Source of the DNA: Pseudogymnoascus destructans
Lineage: Eukaryota; Ascomycota; Leotiomycetes; Thelebolales; Thelebolaceae
Direction: 5' to 3'
Assembly: GCF_001641265.1 (NCBI RefSeq)
Contig: NW_020167524.1
Coordinates: forward strand, 1,488,001 to 1,552,000
Length of the DNA: 64,000 nt
Shown here: piece after piece, positions 55,299-64,000 of the stretch
Layout: every line of letters starts with the position of its first letter
How positions within the stretch are numbered: position 1 is the first letter of the stretch
The notes under the pieces: generated by a model
Seen by the model: only the letters and a program-made list of their open reading frames with translations
Databases searched by the model: none
Told to the model about the DNA's origin: nothing
Translations under genes and position numbers: made by a program

Positions 55299-55700
55299 CA
55301 GTGTTCGGCGGATATGTATCCGGGTAGTATCCGTGATTCCCACGGGTAGGGTATATACCCGGCCAATTTCTTACGGGTAGAGTAGGTATATATCCGGATA
55401 TATGAGGCTAAATGGAGTATATAAAAATGAAGCTTTTGGTAATAGTAATAACCTAACCTAACCTAACCCAACCCCTATTCGTGTGCCCCTATTCGTATGC
55501 CTCATCGTCAGCATCATCGCCATCACTGTCAGCCTCTTGTATGCGACTGTAAGAGAGCCTTCGCTGAACAGGGCAATGGGAAGTCACGTTGTAGATAGTT
55601 ACGTAGTCCAGCTCTCTATTGATGCGAAGACTGAACGCTGAGGGAAGACCCTCCGCCTTGGCACTATAGCGCACGTGACAGGTCCTGCACGTGAGGCTAC
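55299..55700. mobile_element. Possible hAT-type transposon end
   Basis: CAGTGTTCGGCGGATATG at 55299 is a typical hAT terminal start. It is followed by subterminal repeats of cgggtag / acccgg type (55318-55400), as hAT ends often show, then a (cctaa)3 tract at about 55447-55463. A short minus-strand frame (55674-55489, ending ADSDGDDADDEAYE) follows. No transposase domain or second end is recognisable, so this is a weak call. Confidence 0.35.
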
Positions 55701-55709
55701 TCGTGACAA

Positions 55710-56365
55710 TTATCCCCCCTTATAAGGCTCAAGCCCCTTTGAGCCCGAGAACTGAGGTCGGCCCGTATTATTGTTTTCTGCCTGGAAGTTGAGTTGCCTA
55801 GCCTTGAGTATGGCCTGAGGAAGCGGGCCCGCTTCGCCTACGCATTGTTGTGGTTGTGTTGTTGTGGTGATTTCCTTCCCCCTTTCGCTTCTTCTACCAT
55901 TGTAGGGTGAACTTCTCATTAAGATCAAGTTTGATAGTTGAGAAAAATCGCTGCCACCAATAGAGCTGTTTTGCACTATGTGATAGAGCTAGAATCTGTA
56001 GTTGAGGTTGATATGGTTTTCTGCTTTGTACAGCACCAGTCAATTGCTCCTCCAAAGAGTGTGAAGAGATACCCTTCTGTACTCTTTCTTGTAGCTTCGC
56101 AATCTGCGTACGAAGCATCACTAGAGCATTTGAAGCATGGTGTATTGATCTTTGGTCCGTCCTGGAGGGCTAGATGTTTCGTCTCCTTTAGATAGAGTAT
56201 AAGTCGATCGACTGCTGCCATGTGGTCTGGTCCTGGGTTAACAAGGTATTCAGATAGTTTCTGCACCATATGGGATATATCTGGTCTTGTATCCACTGCA
56301 GCGTAGTTGGTAGATCCTACTTTCTGTTGATATAGGTGGATTTGCTGTTTGTCTGCTTGCCCATC
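55710..56365 (-). pseudogene. Ty1/copia pol C-terminal relic
   Basis: On the minus strand YQQKVGSTNYAAVDTRPDIS, then MVQKLSEYLVNPGPDHMAAV, DRLILYLKETKHLALQ and KQKTISTSTTDSSSIT match the RT/RNase H junction of copia elements (KVGSLLYAAV..TRPDI; CKQKTISTST). After a stop, the distal tail continues in another frame to 55710. The upstream side is cut by LTR-B at 56366. Confidence 0.8.
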
Positions 56366-57301
56366 TGTCATACTGACATTTGTTGCACTCAGTTTGCTAT
56401 CAAACTCAAGAGCAAACTTAGAAATCTCCTCCTCAAACCTACAAGTCACCATACATATCTTGGCTTATCACACCAACAACAGAAGCAATACTACTCAACG
56501 ATTGCTGCAAACTCTTCTACTACATCTGTTTATGCTACATACATCACGGCATATCATTTGGACACTCATTGAACAAGTTATTAAGAAAATCTCCTCCTTA
56601 AGGGGGTGGGCCAATACTACCACATGGCATATCTCTACCAACTAGAGGCCTAGGAACATGAACGATAGCTCCAAAAGCTTCTACAACCGTCTATGATTCA
56701 TTACACGTCATCACTCCTTAGTTACCCACAAGATTGGTTAAGTTATGACATAATTTGTCTATAGGTACTCTGACCTTGGACCTCCTTTTCACTTCCTATA
56801 GGCTAGGAACCCAAGAGATGGTTCTATGGGATTCTCTTACATTCACTACATGATTAGCAAGCTAGTTGTGGGTCGCACTTGATTTCTAATACATTTACCA
56901 AGCCTGGTTAGTCATGGAAAGTCATGGAAAATGAGAGAACTACACTCCTTTGGCATAAATAGGATTGCCCTTTCCTTAAGAAAGGGCAAGCAGGCAATAC
57001 AGTAAATCAACTAGCACATACTTCCATGTCTTTTACAAGCTTCCAAGCATTAATCTTGTTATTCTTTGTTTCTAAAAAGTCAGTGAGGTGCTAACCTCTG
57101 ACTTACCCCTGAGTTCTCAGACTCAACATTTGTTACAACTTGTCTAAACCACTTCACTACATCATACACCTGGTTGCTGCGTTGTGGAATAGTCTAAGCT
57201 ACAACCCTTTGGCTCTGTTTCCTAAGACAGTGTGTTGTCTTAGTAAAATCATCCCTTCCTTGGGTGGCTAGATTCTCATATCTGGTGCACCCACCATTAC
57301 A
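56366..57301 (+). repeat. LTR-B copy 5
   Basis: It is 936 bp from TGTCATACTGACATTTG to CACCCACCATTACA. The left flank ccatc and right flank tatgt differ, so there is no target duplication; one side has probably been rearranged. It cuts the copia relic on its left. Confidence 0.9.
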
Positions 57302-57433
57302 TATGTTTCCGGAAGACGTCAGCGTCAGGGTCACGGTTCCAAGTAGCTCCTCCGTCAATAGAATCATATTTAGTCTACTTATATATAATCCTTCTTCTTC
57401 TCCTATTATTCCTTGAGTTTGCCTACTCCTTTG
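57302..57433. other. Spacer between two LTR-B copies
   Basis: 132 bp with no gene. It is contiguous in origin with 58056 onward, because the second LTR-B and its CTTTG duplication interrupt it. Confidence 0.6.
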
Positions 57434-58055
57434 TGTAATGGTGGGTGCACCAGATATGAGAATCTAGCCACCCAAGGAAGGGATGAATTTACTAAGACAA
57501 CACACTGTCTTAGGAAACAGAGCCAAAGGGTTGTAGCTTAGACTATTCCACAACGCAGCAATCAGGTGTATGATGTGGTGAAGTGGTTTAGACAAGTTGC
57601 AACAAATGTTGAGTCTGAGAACTCAGGGGTGAAAAGGAGGTCCAAGGTCAGAGTACCTATAGATAAATTATGTCATAACTTAACCAATCTTGTGGGTAAC
57701 TAAGGAGCGATGACGTGTAATGAATCATAGAGGGTTGTAGAAGCTTCTAGAGCTATCGTTCATGTTTCTAGGCCTCTAGTTGGTAGAGATATGCCATGTG
57801 GTAGTATTGGCCCACCCCCTTAAGGAGGAGATTTTCTTAATAACTTGTTCAATGAGTGTCCAAATGATATGCCGTGATGTATGTAGCATAAACAGATGTA
57901 GTAGAAGAGTTTGCAGCAATCGTTGAGTAGTATTGCTTCTGTTGTTGGTGTGATAAGCCAAGATATGTATGGTGACTTGTAGGTTTGAGGAGGAGATTTC
58001 TAAGTTTGCTCTTGAGTTTGATAGCAAACTGAGTGCAACAAATGTCAGTATGACA
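57434..58055 (-). repeat. LTR-B copy 6, internally deleted
   Basis: It is 622 bp with intact ends TGTAATGG / TATGACA and duplication CTTTG at 57429-57433 and 58056-58060. About 314 bp are missing between ...gaactcaggggt and gaaaaggaggtcc. The intact duplication shows an independent integration. Confidence 0.92.
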
Positions 58056-59293
58056 CTTTGCCCCCCTCCTTCTCACAGTATACTGAGAATCTTGCTGACT
58101 TCCTTTTGCAGATCCCGAAGCCCTTCTTCAACAGCTGATATCCTTGATGGTGCTGCACCTCCACCCCCTTCTAGGGAAGTTGCAATCCGATTTGCAATCG
58201 ACACGAGTTCGGCAGCTGCTATTGGAGGAGAAGAAGCCCTCGTATAACGCTTTCGCTTTCGAGAGGCAGTCGAAACTGAAGGGGTTAATGGCGATGTTGG
58301 AATAGGGGGCGAAGTCTGTGATAACGTCGCAGTTCTTTCTCAGAACCGTGATGTCTGCGTCCTCCTCCACATCAAAGACGCTTCCGTTTCGGCCTCCTTC
58401 GTGCCCTTTGCAGCGTCAAGCACTTCTTTCCGGGCGCCCCTTACTGTTACAACTTCAATCCAAGTGTCGATAGCTTGGGTATATGAAGTTGGCGGATCTT
58501 CTTCTCCGCTTGTCACGGTTCACCAAGGCATAGGGCGCCAGTTGGGTATTATGAATTAAACTCAATCTAGAGAAGAAAGGAAAGAGAAGAGGAGCACTCG
58601 AGCAGTGGCTCGATCTATATACAGCTATTGTGGAGTGAATTCTCTTTAGCGAGACCAGTTCTGAGAATTCACTCCACAACTGAAAACTTCGCTCCAACCC
58701 CGGAAAGCTCCCCACACCCCTGAACCCCCACTCGAGCTGCAAGGCGCACTTGATATCGTAACACCGCTCTCCCCTTCCAGCCTTGTCGAAAGCTCTTCCT
58801 GGCGCTCACGAACGAGAGTACTCACAAGCCGCCCAAGGGAGTTATGAGTTGTGCTTTGGATAGACTCAAACTCTCGAGTCACAAGCCTCCAAAACGCCCG
58901 GTCGGCCATATGGCCGTACAGCTCTGCTTTATCAAAGCAGATCTGTAAGACTATCGTCTTCTCACTTTCGGTAAGCCCCTTTCCAGCCTTTCGCCCCTTT
59001 CCCTTATCATTATTATTGCCTCCTCTTTCAGTATCAGTTGCTAACTGAGTATAGCTTTGGCTATTATCACTTATGAAGCCTTCAGTTTGGATATATTCAG
59101 CAGTATGAACGGTATCGGCTTCGTCTGCCAGAAGGAATGCATTAGTATGCGGCTGTGAATATGGTTCGCTTTGGAAACTAGGCGCTGGCGAGTGGAAACG
59201 GAAGCTATCCGGAGGATTCGAGGGTACTGGACGGGATGAGGAGGCTTGGGAAGTCGAGATATCGACTTGAAACGACGAATAATAGGGGTTCAT
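58056..59293 (-). pseudogene. Harbinger ORF1-like gene split by LTR-A
   Basis: The ATG at 59293 reads MNPYYSSFQVDISTSQASSS. The SANT/Myb-like domain (LTESEKTIVLQICFDKAELY; ADRAFWRLVTREFESIQSTT; LVRERQEELSTRLEG) is homologous to the ORF1 at 13616-14812. At 58764 LTR-A interrupts. Skipping it and one CCGCT copy continues the frame as ESGEEDPPTSYTQAIDTWIE and VVTVRGARKEVLDAAKG, matching the DNNWIGVV-type segment of the other ORF1. A frameshift follows near 58385, and the last part (SSPPIAAAELVSIANRIATS) precedes a stop. No DDE partner was found next to it. Confidence 0.75.
58511..58763 (+). repeat. LTR-A copy 3 (uninterrupted, 253 bp)
   Basis: TGTCACGGTTCACC...GATATCGTAACA with duplication CCGCT at 58506-58510 and 58764-58768. 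A perfect 17-bp inverted repeat lies at 58628-58644 and 58663-58679 around an 18-nt loop; a TATA-like ctatatacagc lies just upstream of it (58614-58624). Confidence 0.93.
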
Positions 59294-59439
59294 ATTGCTG
59301 TTATAGTCTATATTATCGTTATACTACTCATACAGCTTCACAGCTTCACATTTGCATGTTGAATCAAAGTTGTAGTCTAACCTATTATAATTATAACTAA
59401 TCTATATACAGTAATGATACCCGCTGCTACAGTGTATCA

Positions 59440-60582
59440 CCTCAGTGCTACACTTGCGCGCCAAATGGGTCATCGGTGACAAAGATAAATTCCATTTCTT
59501 CCTCCAAGATCTGAAAGACTACAACGATGGGCTTGAGCAGCTCTTCCCGCCCTCCCGCCTGGCGACGCTACACCGCAAATGGCAGAACGAACTCCTTCAA
59601 GGAGGACCTCGCGAAGTTGGGCCTGCTTGAGAGCGCTAGCAATGACGTCTACCCGCAGCTAACCGCCTCTAATCTAAAACAACTGCGCATAAACCTGGAC
59701 TCCAAGCCCACAGCTAATTTCAAGCCAACGTTCGCCTTAAAGATTCAGCGGCCGCTGCTCGAAGTCACGGACAAGGAGACTCGGCGCAGCCTGGCTGCTT
59801 ACAATAGCCCCTCGGGTGAGAGGGGAATGGTGCATTCGGCCTCGGCGCGGCACCCAGATCTTCATACAATCGATTGCCTAGGATATACCGATGATACCAA
59901 CTAGTCACGTTTCGGAGTCGTGTACGACTCTCCGGCTTCCCAACGCTATATTCCGTCATCTCCTCCAACGACTACCGCACCCCCGATTTAGGGGAACGCT
60001 TCAAACTCGCTCATAGCCTGGCTGTTGGCCTGTGGTCCTTCCACTCCCTTGACTGGCTGCACAAGTCGGTTTGCAGCCACGATATCCTCTTCTTTCCCTC
60101 CGCAATCTCGGATTTGGCGAGCAAACCGACAGTAAATGCCGCCCTAGTGCCGGACATATCGTCACCGTTCCTACTGGGATTTGACTCTTCCCGTCCAGAA
60201 CAAGTGATCAAGATGAACGTGGCTAGTCGGAATCCGTCGTCGTTGGACCTCCACCGGTATCCGAGTAGTCTGGAGGGGATCGATAGGAAGTCGTATTCCA
60301 AGGGGTTCGACATATACAGTCTTGGCCTCGTGATGCTTGAGATCAGACTATGGAAGATATTGCAAGCTTATTACAATATTGCAAGCTTATTACAATATTG
60401 CAAGCTTATTACAATATTGCAAGCTTATTACAATATTGCAAGCTTATTACAAGCCGCGCTACACAGCTCAACGGTTCAGGGATCGAGTGGTTGTGGGGTT
60501 GCTGGTCCCAGGGTTAGGGAGTAAGACTGGGTCCGTATATAGACAGGTCGTGGAAGATGCTTGGACGCCAAGGACGACATGA
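59440..60582 (+). pseudogene. Fungal kinase-like gene, broken
   Basis: Segments in successive frames: KWVIGDKDKFHFFLQDLKDY; LAKLGLLESASNDVYPQL; DCLGYTDDTN, TAG near 59902, SRFGVVYDSP, a second TAG near 59989, then RFKLAHSLAVGLWSFHSLDW, LHKSVCSHDILFF, PFLLGFDSSRP, RKSYSKGFDIYSLGLVMLEI and RFRDRVV, GLGSKTGSVYRQVVEDAW. The order and the LHKxxxSxDILFF and DIYSLGLVMLEI motifs fit the divergent kinase-like domain of fungal HeLo/HET-associated proteins; the HRD catalytic motif is replaced, so a pseudokinase is likely. The N-terminal part is absent, cut near the Harbinger relic. Lesions: at least one frameshift (near 59600), two TAGs and a 76-bp tandem expansion. Confidence 0.7.
60361..60452. repeat. 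19-bp tandem repeat, 4.8 units
   Basis: Four exact copies of tgcaagcttattacaatat (60361-60436) are followed by a partial copy (60437-60452). In the kinase-like frame one unit encodes LQAYY; four extra units add 76 bp and shift the frame by one. Confidence 0.97.
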
Positions 60583-60794
60583 GCGGTCTTGAGTGCCACC
60601 AACTTATGGAATGGGTGGTAGGCACTTTGGAGAGCTTAAGAGTTTAAGACAGGATATACTGGTGTATATACGCATACCATATATGATACATGAGAGATGA
60701 CAAATGAGGGACGATACCACGTATATAGATAACAAGAAGAATATGATGCAGTTAATCCTCCTATCGTTCTATTCGTTTGTATATCAGGTTGGAA

Positions 60795-61893
60795 CTACGC
60801 CATACCTGCCCGTCCAACCTGAAAAATCTCTCCTGTCCTCTTCTCGTCAGCCCTAAGCACAGGCCACGCCTGCCCATCGCCCTTCACCAGCGTAAGTTCT
60901 AGCTTGGTGCCCATGATCTTGAAGCTGCTCGCCTCTGGATCAATGGGCCCAAAAAGCTCCAGGGTCTTCGCGTACCTTTTTGGCAGAGCATCTGAGGTTT
61001 TGAGGTTCAGTTCTACAGCCTGGGGTGTGAATTTGACAGTCGACTCCTCCTTCACGATCTTCTTTAGGAACAAGCTCGCGATAACGGTGGCTCCTGTTTG
61101 GTAGTAATCATGCCTCACAGTCTCAACCTTCTCCTCTCCTCCACTGAGTTCGTCCTTCTTATCCTTCTTCCCACTGCCAATAAACAGATGTCTATCTTTC
61201 TTCTTGCACCCCTCAATTCTCATGAACTCGTCAAACTCCAGAACGCGTCGCTTACAGCAGCTATAACCCTTGCTACCCTCATGGAAGATGGGCGCCCCAG
61301 GGTGGTGAGTGCACTTCTCGCCCTCTCTGCTCTGTCCCTTTTTATATGTGGCGCCGCAAGCCTTTCGGCGGCAGGTCTTGCCTTCGGAGATCTCAAGGCT
61401 CTGGTTGTCGGACTCGGACGGCGGCTCTGGTGGTGGTGGGGTAGGTGCATTTTGCGGGGTAACGACAGGCTTCCGCGTAGGGCCCTTGTCCACATCGAGG
61501 GACGGTTGTGGTGCCTCTTCGGGGGCTTTTTTCTTCTCAATCGCAGGTGGGAGATCGGTGGTGCTGTGCGTGCCAGTTGTGCAGGGTGGGATTGTCATGA
61601 ATTCGTCGAAGGTGAGAACGCGGGGCTTGCAGCACTTCCAGCCTGGTAGGGTTTCGTTAGCAGGGGAATTTCGGGGCCTATATTGGCAAGGGCCATAGTA
61701 TTAAACCAATTCTACAAGCCACATGGGTTCATAAAGACCGGAGATCTCTGTTGTTGAGCTCTAATCCACATTCATTTGTTGACGTACCTTTCTGCCCCTC
61801 ATGGAATACAGGCGGTCCGGCGTGATATGTGCAACTCGCCGCTGGCTCAGTGTACATCAGCCCACAGCCCTGGTGAACACATTTTTGAGCCAT
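60795..61893 (-). CDS. CHORD-CS domain protein (RAR1/CHP-1 type)
   Basis: Two exons are inferred, 61893-61788 and 61642-60795, giving 317 aa (GTACGT...TACCAG, in phase). CHORD I at about residues 2-60: KCVHQGCGLMYTEPAASCTY, then FHEGQKGWKCCKPRVLTFDE and FMTIPPCTTGTH. CHORD II at about 125-187: CRRKACGATYKKGQ, CTHHPGAPIFHEGSKGYSCC, KRRVLEFDEFMRIEGC. The Cys/His pattern that binds zinc is complete in both. A CS (p23-like) domain follows at about 213-300 (VRHDYYQTGATVIASLFLKK; FGPIDPEASSFKIMGTKLEL). Such proteins are Hsp90/Sgt1 co-chaperones that steady signalling and immune-type receptors. The linker is Pro-rich and probably flexible. Confidence 0.95.
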
Positions 61894-62297
61894 TGTTTTC
61901 GTCTAATGGGTCCCAGCTTTAGAGGCGTTTGGATATTCCCAACATGTGTGTTGGATGAGAGTTCTTGAAGCTCGCCCAACCTCTCTGGAATATTCACGTC
62001 CATTGCTATCTAATCGAGTTTGGTAGGTTGAGCCGTAGGCGGTGGCAGAATTTCACGGAAACGAAACCAAAATGTTAAATATCGACTCAATTACGTCACA
62101 TTTTGCTTAAACTGCATTGTCTTGGCAAGATGCCGTTCACATTTCATTGGGGGGCATTAAAAGATGCAGTAAAATAATACAAATACAAGTTTAAATTCAC
62201 TACCCTGCATTGTAGAAACTAGCCGCCGGTTTCTCACTCGCAGTGGCCAATGCCGCCCGTATACATCGCTATATTAACTCCCGGATATGCAAACACC
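61894..62297. other. Intergenic between CHORD gene and LEO1
   Basis: No gene seen; promoter of the CHORD gene and 3' flank of LEO1. Confidence 0.6.
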
Positions 62298-63593
62298 TTA
62301 CTCGTCGTCCTCATCGTCTTGAATAACCTGCCTTTTCCTCCTTCCACCACCTTCACCCCCAGCCTGAGCTGAAGCGCTTGGTACGGCACCAACGTCCTCA
62401 TCCTCTCCCTCCGCATCCTCCTCTGATCCTGCATCGGTTTTCTGTTTCTTCGTCCTGTGGCTCTCTCCTTCATACTCCTCTTCCTCACTTTCGTCCCCGG
62501 TCTCCGGCTCCTGTTCCTCATCACTCGGCGCCAAAAAGTCATCCTCCAGGTCATATTCATCGTCCCTACCCCTGGACAAATCATCATCGGAATCATAATC
62601 TGCCCTGCGTGCTTTACGTCCTCCTTTTGGCGCAGGCCTCTTCTTCTTCGAAGAGATGCCACGTGCTCGGCCTTCAAGATCATCAAGGGATAGCCCACTG
62701 CCGATAGCTCCGCGAACGCGTCCCACTGCCTGGTCGGCGCGTGCATTGGCTGCCTCGCGGCGCTTCTGGGATTTGAGACGCTCGCGTTCAGCTTGCTCAG
62801 CTTGCCTCTTCTGCAAGTCTGGATCATGAGTGACAGAGATAAGTGCAGTGCCATCTTTATGGTCATTATGGCGGCCGGACTTCTCCATTGCAGCCCTGAG
62901 CTTCATGATTGCTGTGTCTTGGAGGTTGTCGTTGAGCGCAACTGTGTACTGGTTGGTGACATGGCCAACGACCTGCATCACTTGAGACGCGATGTATGGG
63001 GTCGCAAGATAAGTGTGGGAATCAAGGACATCGTTGTACTCCTTGGAACCTGTCGGTGCGAGGGGTTTAGACGTCAGTTCGTAGGTAACGTCTCCGATGC
63101 TGATCGTAACTGATCCATCGCTCCATTTGTTGAAAAGGGTGTTGCTTTCAAGGAGACCAGTTGATTCATTCTTTCGGTAACGGATAGTAGAAGTAGCTGT
63201 TGCATATGCCGATTGGGATTGCGAGTCTGGTATTGGCGCAACAAAGCCCTCCTTGTTGAAGGCGTCCGCTTGTATTTTCACAAATTCGGGAACGCGCATG
63301 GTGTGAAGCTTCAGCAAGGTTAGTCAATTATTGCGCCAAAGAGAATTCGCACTCACTTCGCCATCTGTGGGAGTTGGGACTGGATGCGGCACGGCATAGA
63401 CATCCATAAGGCGTGCCTCTCGTTGTTCTGGCAATACGGGCTCATGTCGATCGATTCTGTCGTCACGTCCTTCATCGTCACCTGAGTCCAGTTCCCTATC
63501 ACTCAGATCACGAGCAGCCGGTGATCCAGCAGCATCATCATCATCGCCAAACAAGTTATCTTCATCAATGAGATCTTCGGGCTCGGAAGACAT
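62298..63593 (-). CDS. LEO1: Leo1, Paf1 complex subunit
   Basis: Two exons are inferred, 63593-63357 and 63308-62298, giving 415 aa; the intron (GTGAGT...CTGAAG) joins TPTDGE to LHTMRVPEFV. The N-terminus is acidic (SSEPEDLIDEDNLFGDDDDA). The Leo1 core at about residues 60-230 includes VPHPVPTPTDGE, RVPEFVKIQADAFNKEGF, STIRYRKNESTGLLESNTLF, NKWSDGSVTISIGDVTYEL and THTYLATPY-like HTYLATPYIASQVMQVVGHV. A basic helical stretch (QKRQAEQAERERLKSQKRRE) and an acidic/basic tail ending IQDDEDDE follow. With Paf1, Ctr9, Cdc73 and Rtf1, Leo1 travels with RNA polymerase II and promotes elongation and histone modification; in fission yeast it also limits heterochromatin spread. Confidence 0.96.
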
Positions 63594-64000
63594 GTCGCCA
63601 ATGTCTGCAGCGTGTTAATTGCTTGGAGCCTTGCAGCGTTCTTTGTGAGTGATAAAGTATCAGAAGCGTATTTGCGCTGTGAAATCCAGAGAAGCGCTGG
63701 TAGGAATTGACACGGGTCCAGACAGGTGAAGGACGGTAGTGTCGGAATTTGTTACTCGATGATTGATTTCGGGACCTGTGGTCACCTTGCAATTCAGCAA
63801 GGCTGATATGAGCAGCTGCGACTGGTACACCTAAGGAAATGATTGGCCAATAAGCGAGCGTGTAACTTGGACGTCTCAGCCTTTTGGAACTCCTATATTG
63901 GGCGCCGGTTCAAGAATCAGTACCAAAGTGACTTGTCCATATTCACGTTTATAAAGAGGATTGAGAACTTAAGCACCGTTTATCGTTTAAGGGCAGAACT
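63594..64000. other. LEO1 promoter region
   Basis: No supported gene; a short minus-strand frame (63792-63565) overlaps the LEO1 start and has no domain. Confidence 0.6.

Noticed and set aside
55447..55463. CCTAA repeats as an interstitial telomere
   Set aside because: Only three 5-mer units, not the CCCTAA hexamer.
62234..62866. 210-codon minus-strand frame overlapping LEO1
   Set aside because: Out-of-frame shadow of the Lys/Glu-rich end of LEO1.
1..64000. tRNA or rRNA genes
   Set aside because: No cloverleaf-like A/B box pattern or rRNA core was noticed by eye; a covariance-model scan would settle it.

Overview
The window is nuclear DNA of a filamentous ascomycete (Pezizomycotina). The evidence is short GT-AG introns of about 40-110 bp, housekeeping proteins of fungal type (SCAP, Erb1, Leo1, verprolin, Erv29, a CHORD/CS protein), and transposons scarred by C-to-T changes at CpA, the signature of repeat-induced point mutation (RIP). 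A Leotiomycete-like fungus is my guess, held weakly.

Layout. 1-4742: RIP-damaged Ty3/gypsy relic on the minus strand, carrying a small inverted, much less mutated gypsy fragment. 5514-10695: a long Pro-rich orphan gene and a small DUF6699-like gene. 12150-26690: a transposon nest of three pogo/Fot1-type elements with readable TIRs and TA duplications, one PIF/Harbinger element inside a pogo relic, solo-LTR-like insertions, and an undamaged gypsy integrase/chromodomain piece. 26960-39573: aldo/keto reductase remnant, the SCAP gene, an orphan basic protein, tandem-repeat DNA, a KGKGKAVE-repeat orphan gene and a DHA2-type MFS transporter. 40487-46503: another pogo element holding a three-level nest, a kinase fragment cut off by an LTR, and a second gypsy relic. 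46833-54735: a compact conserved block (ERB1, a mitochondrial membrane protein, verprolin, ERV29). 55299-60582: copia, hAT-like and Harbinger relics, more LTRs, and a kinase-like pseudogene broken by a 19-bp repeat expansion. 60795-63593: CHORD/CS protein and LEO1.

The conserved genes do not form a pathway cluster. They serve sterol sensing (SCAP), ribosome assembly (Erb1), transcription elongation (Leo1), actin (verprolin), ER export (Erv29) and Hsp90-type co-chaperoning (CHORD/CS), and are separated by lineage-specific transposon-rich islands.

The most informative signal is the nesting. Two LTR-like families recur: 'LTR-A' (about 255 bp) and 'LTR-B' (936 bp). Seven copies have a matched or probable 5-bp target duplication, and all seven sit inside other transposons. 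In three cases, skipping the insertion plus one duplication puts the interrupted frame back in register. I found no clearly new defence or biosynthetic system. The best candidates for undescribed biology are the TE-in-TE insertion pattern, the Cys-rich ORF antisense to a chromodomain, and the repeat-bearing orphan genes.
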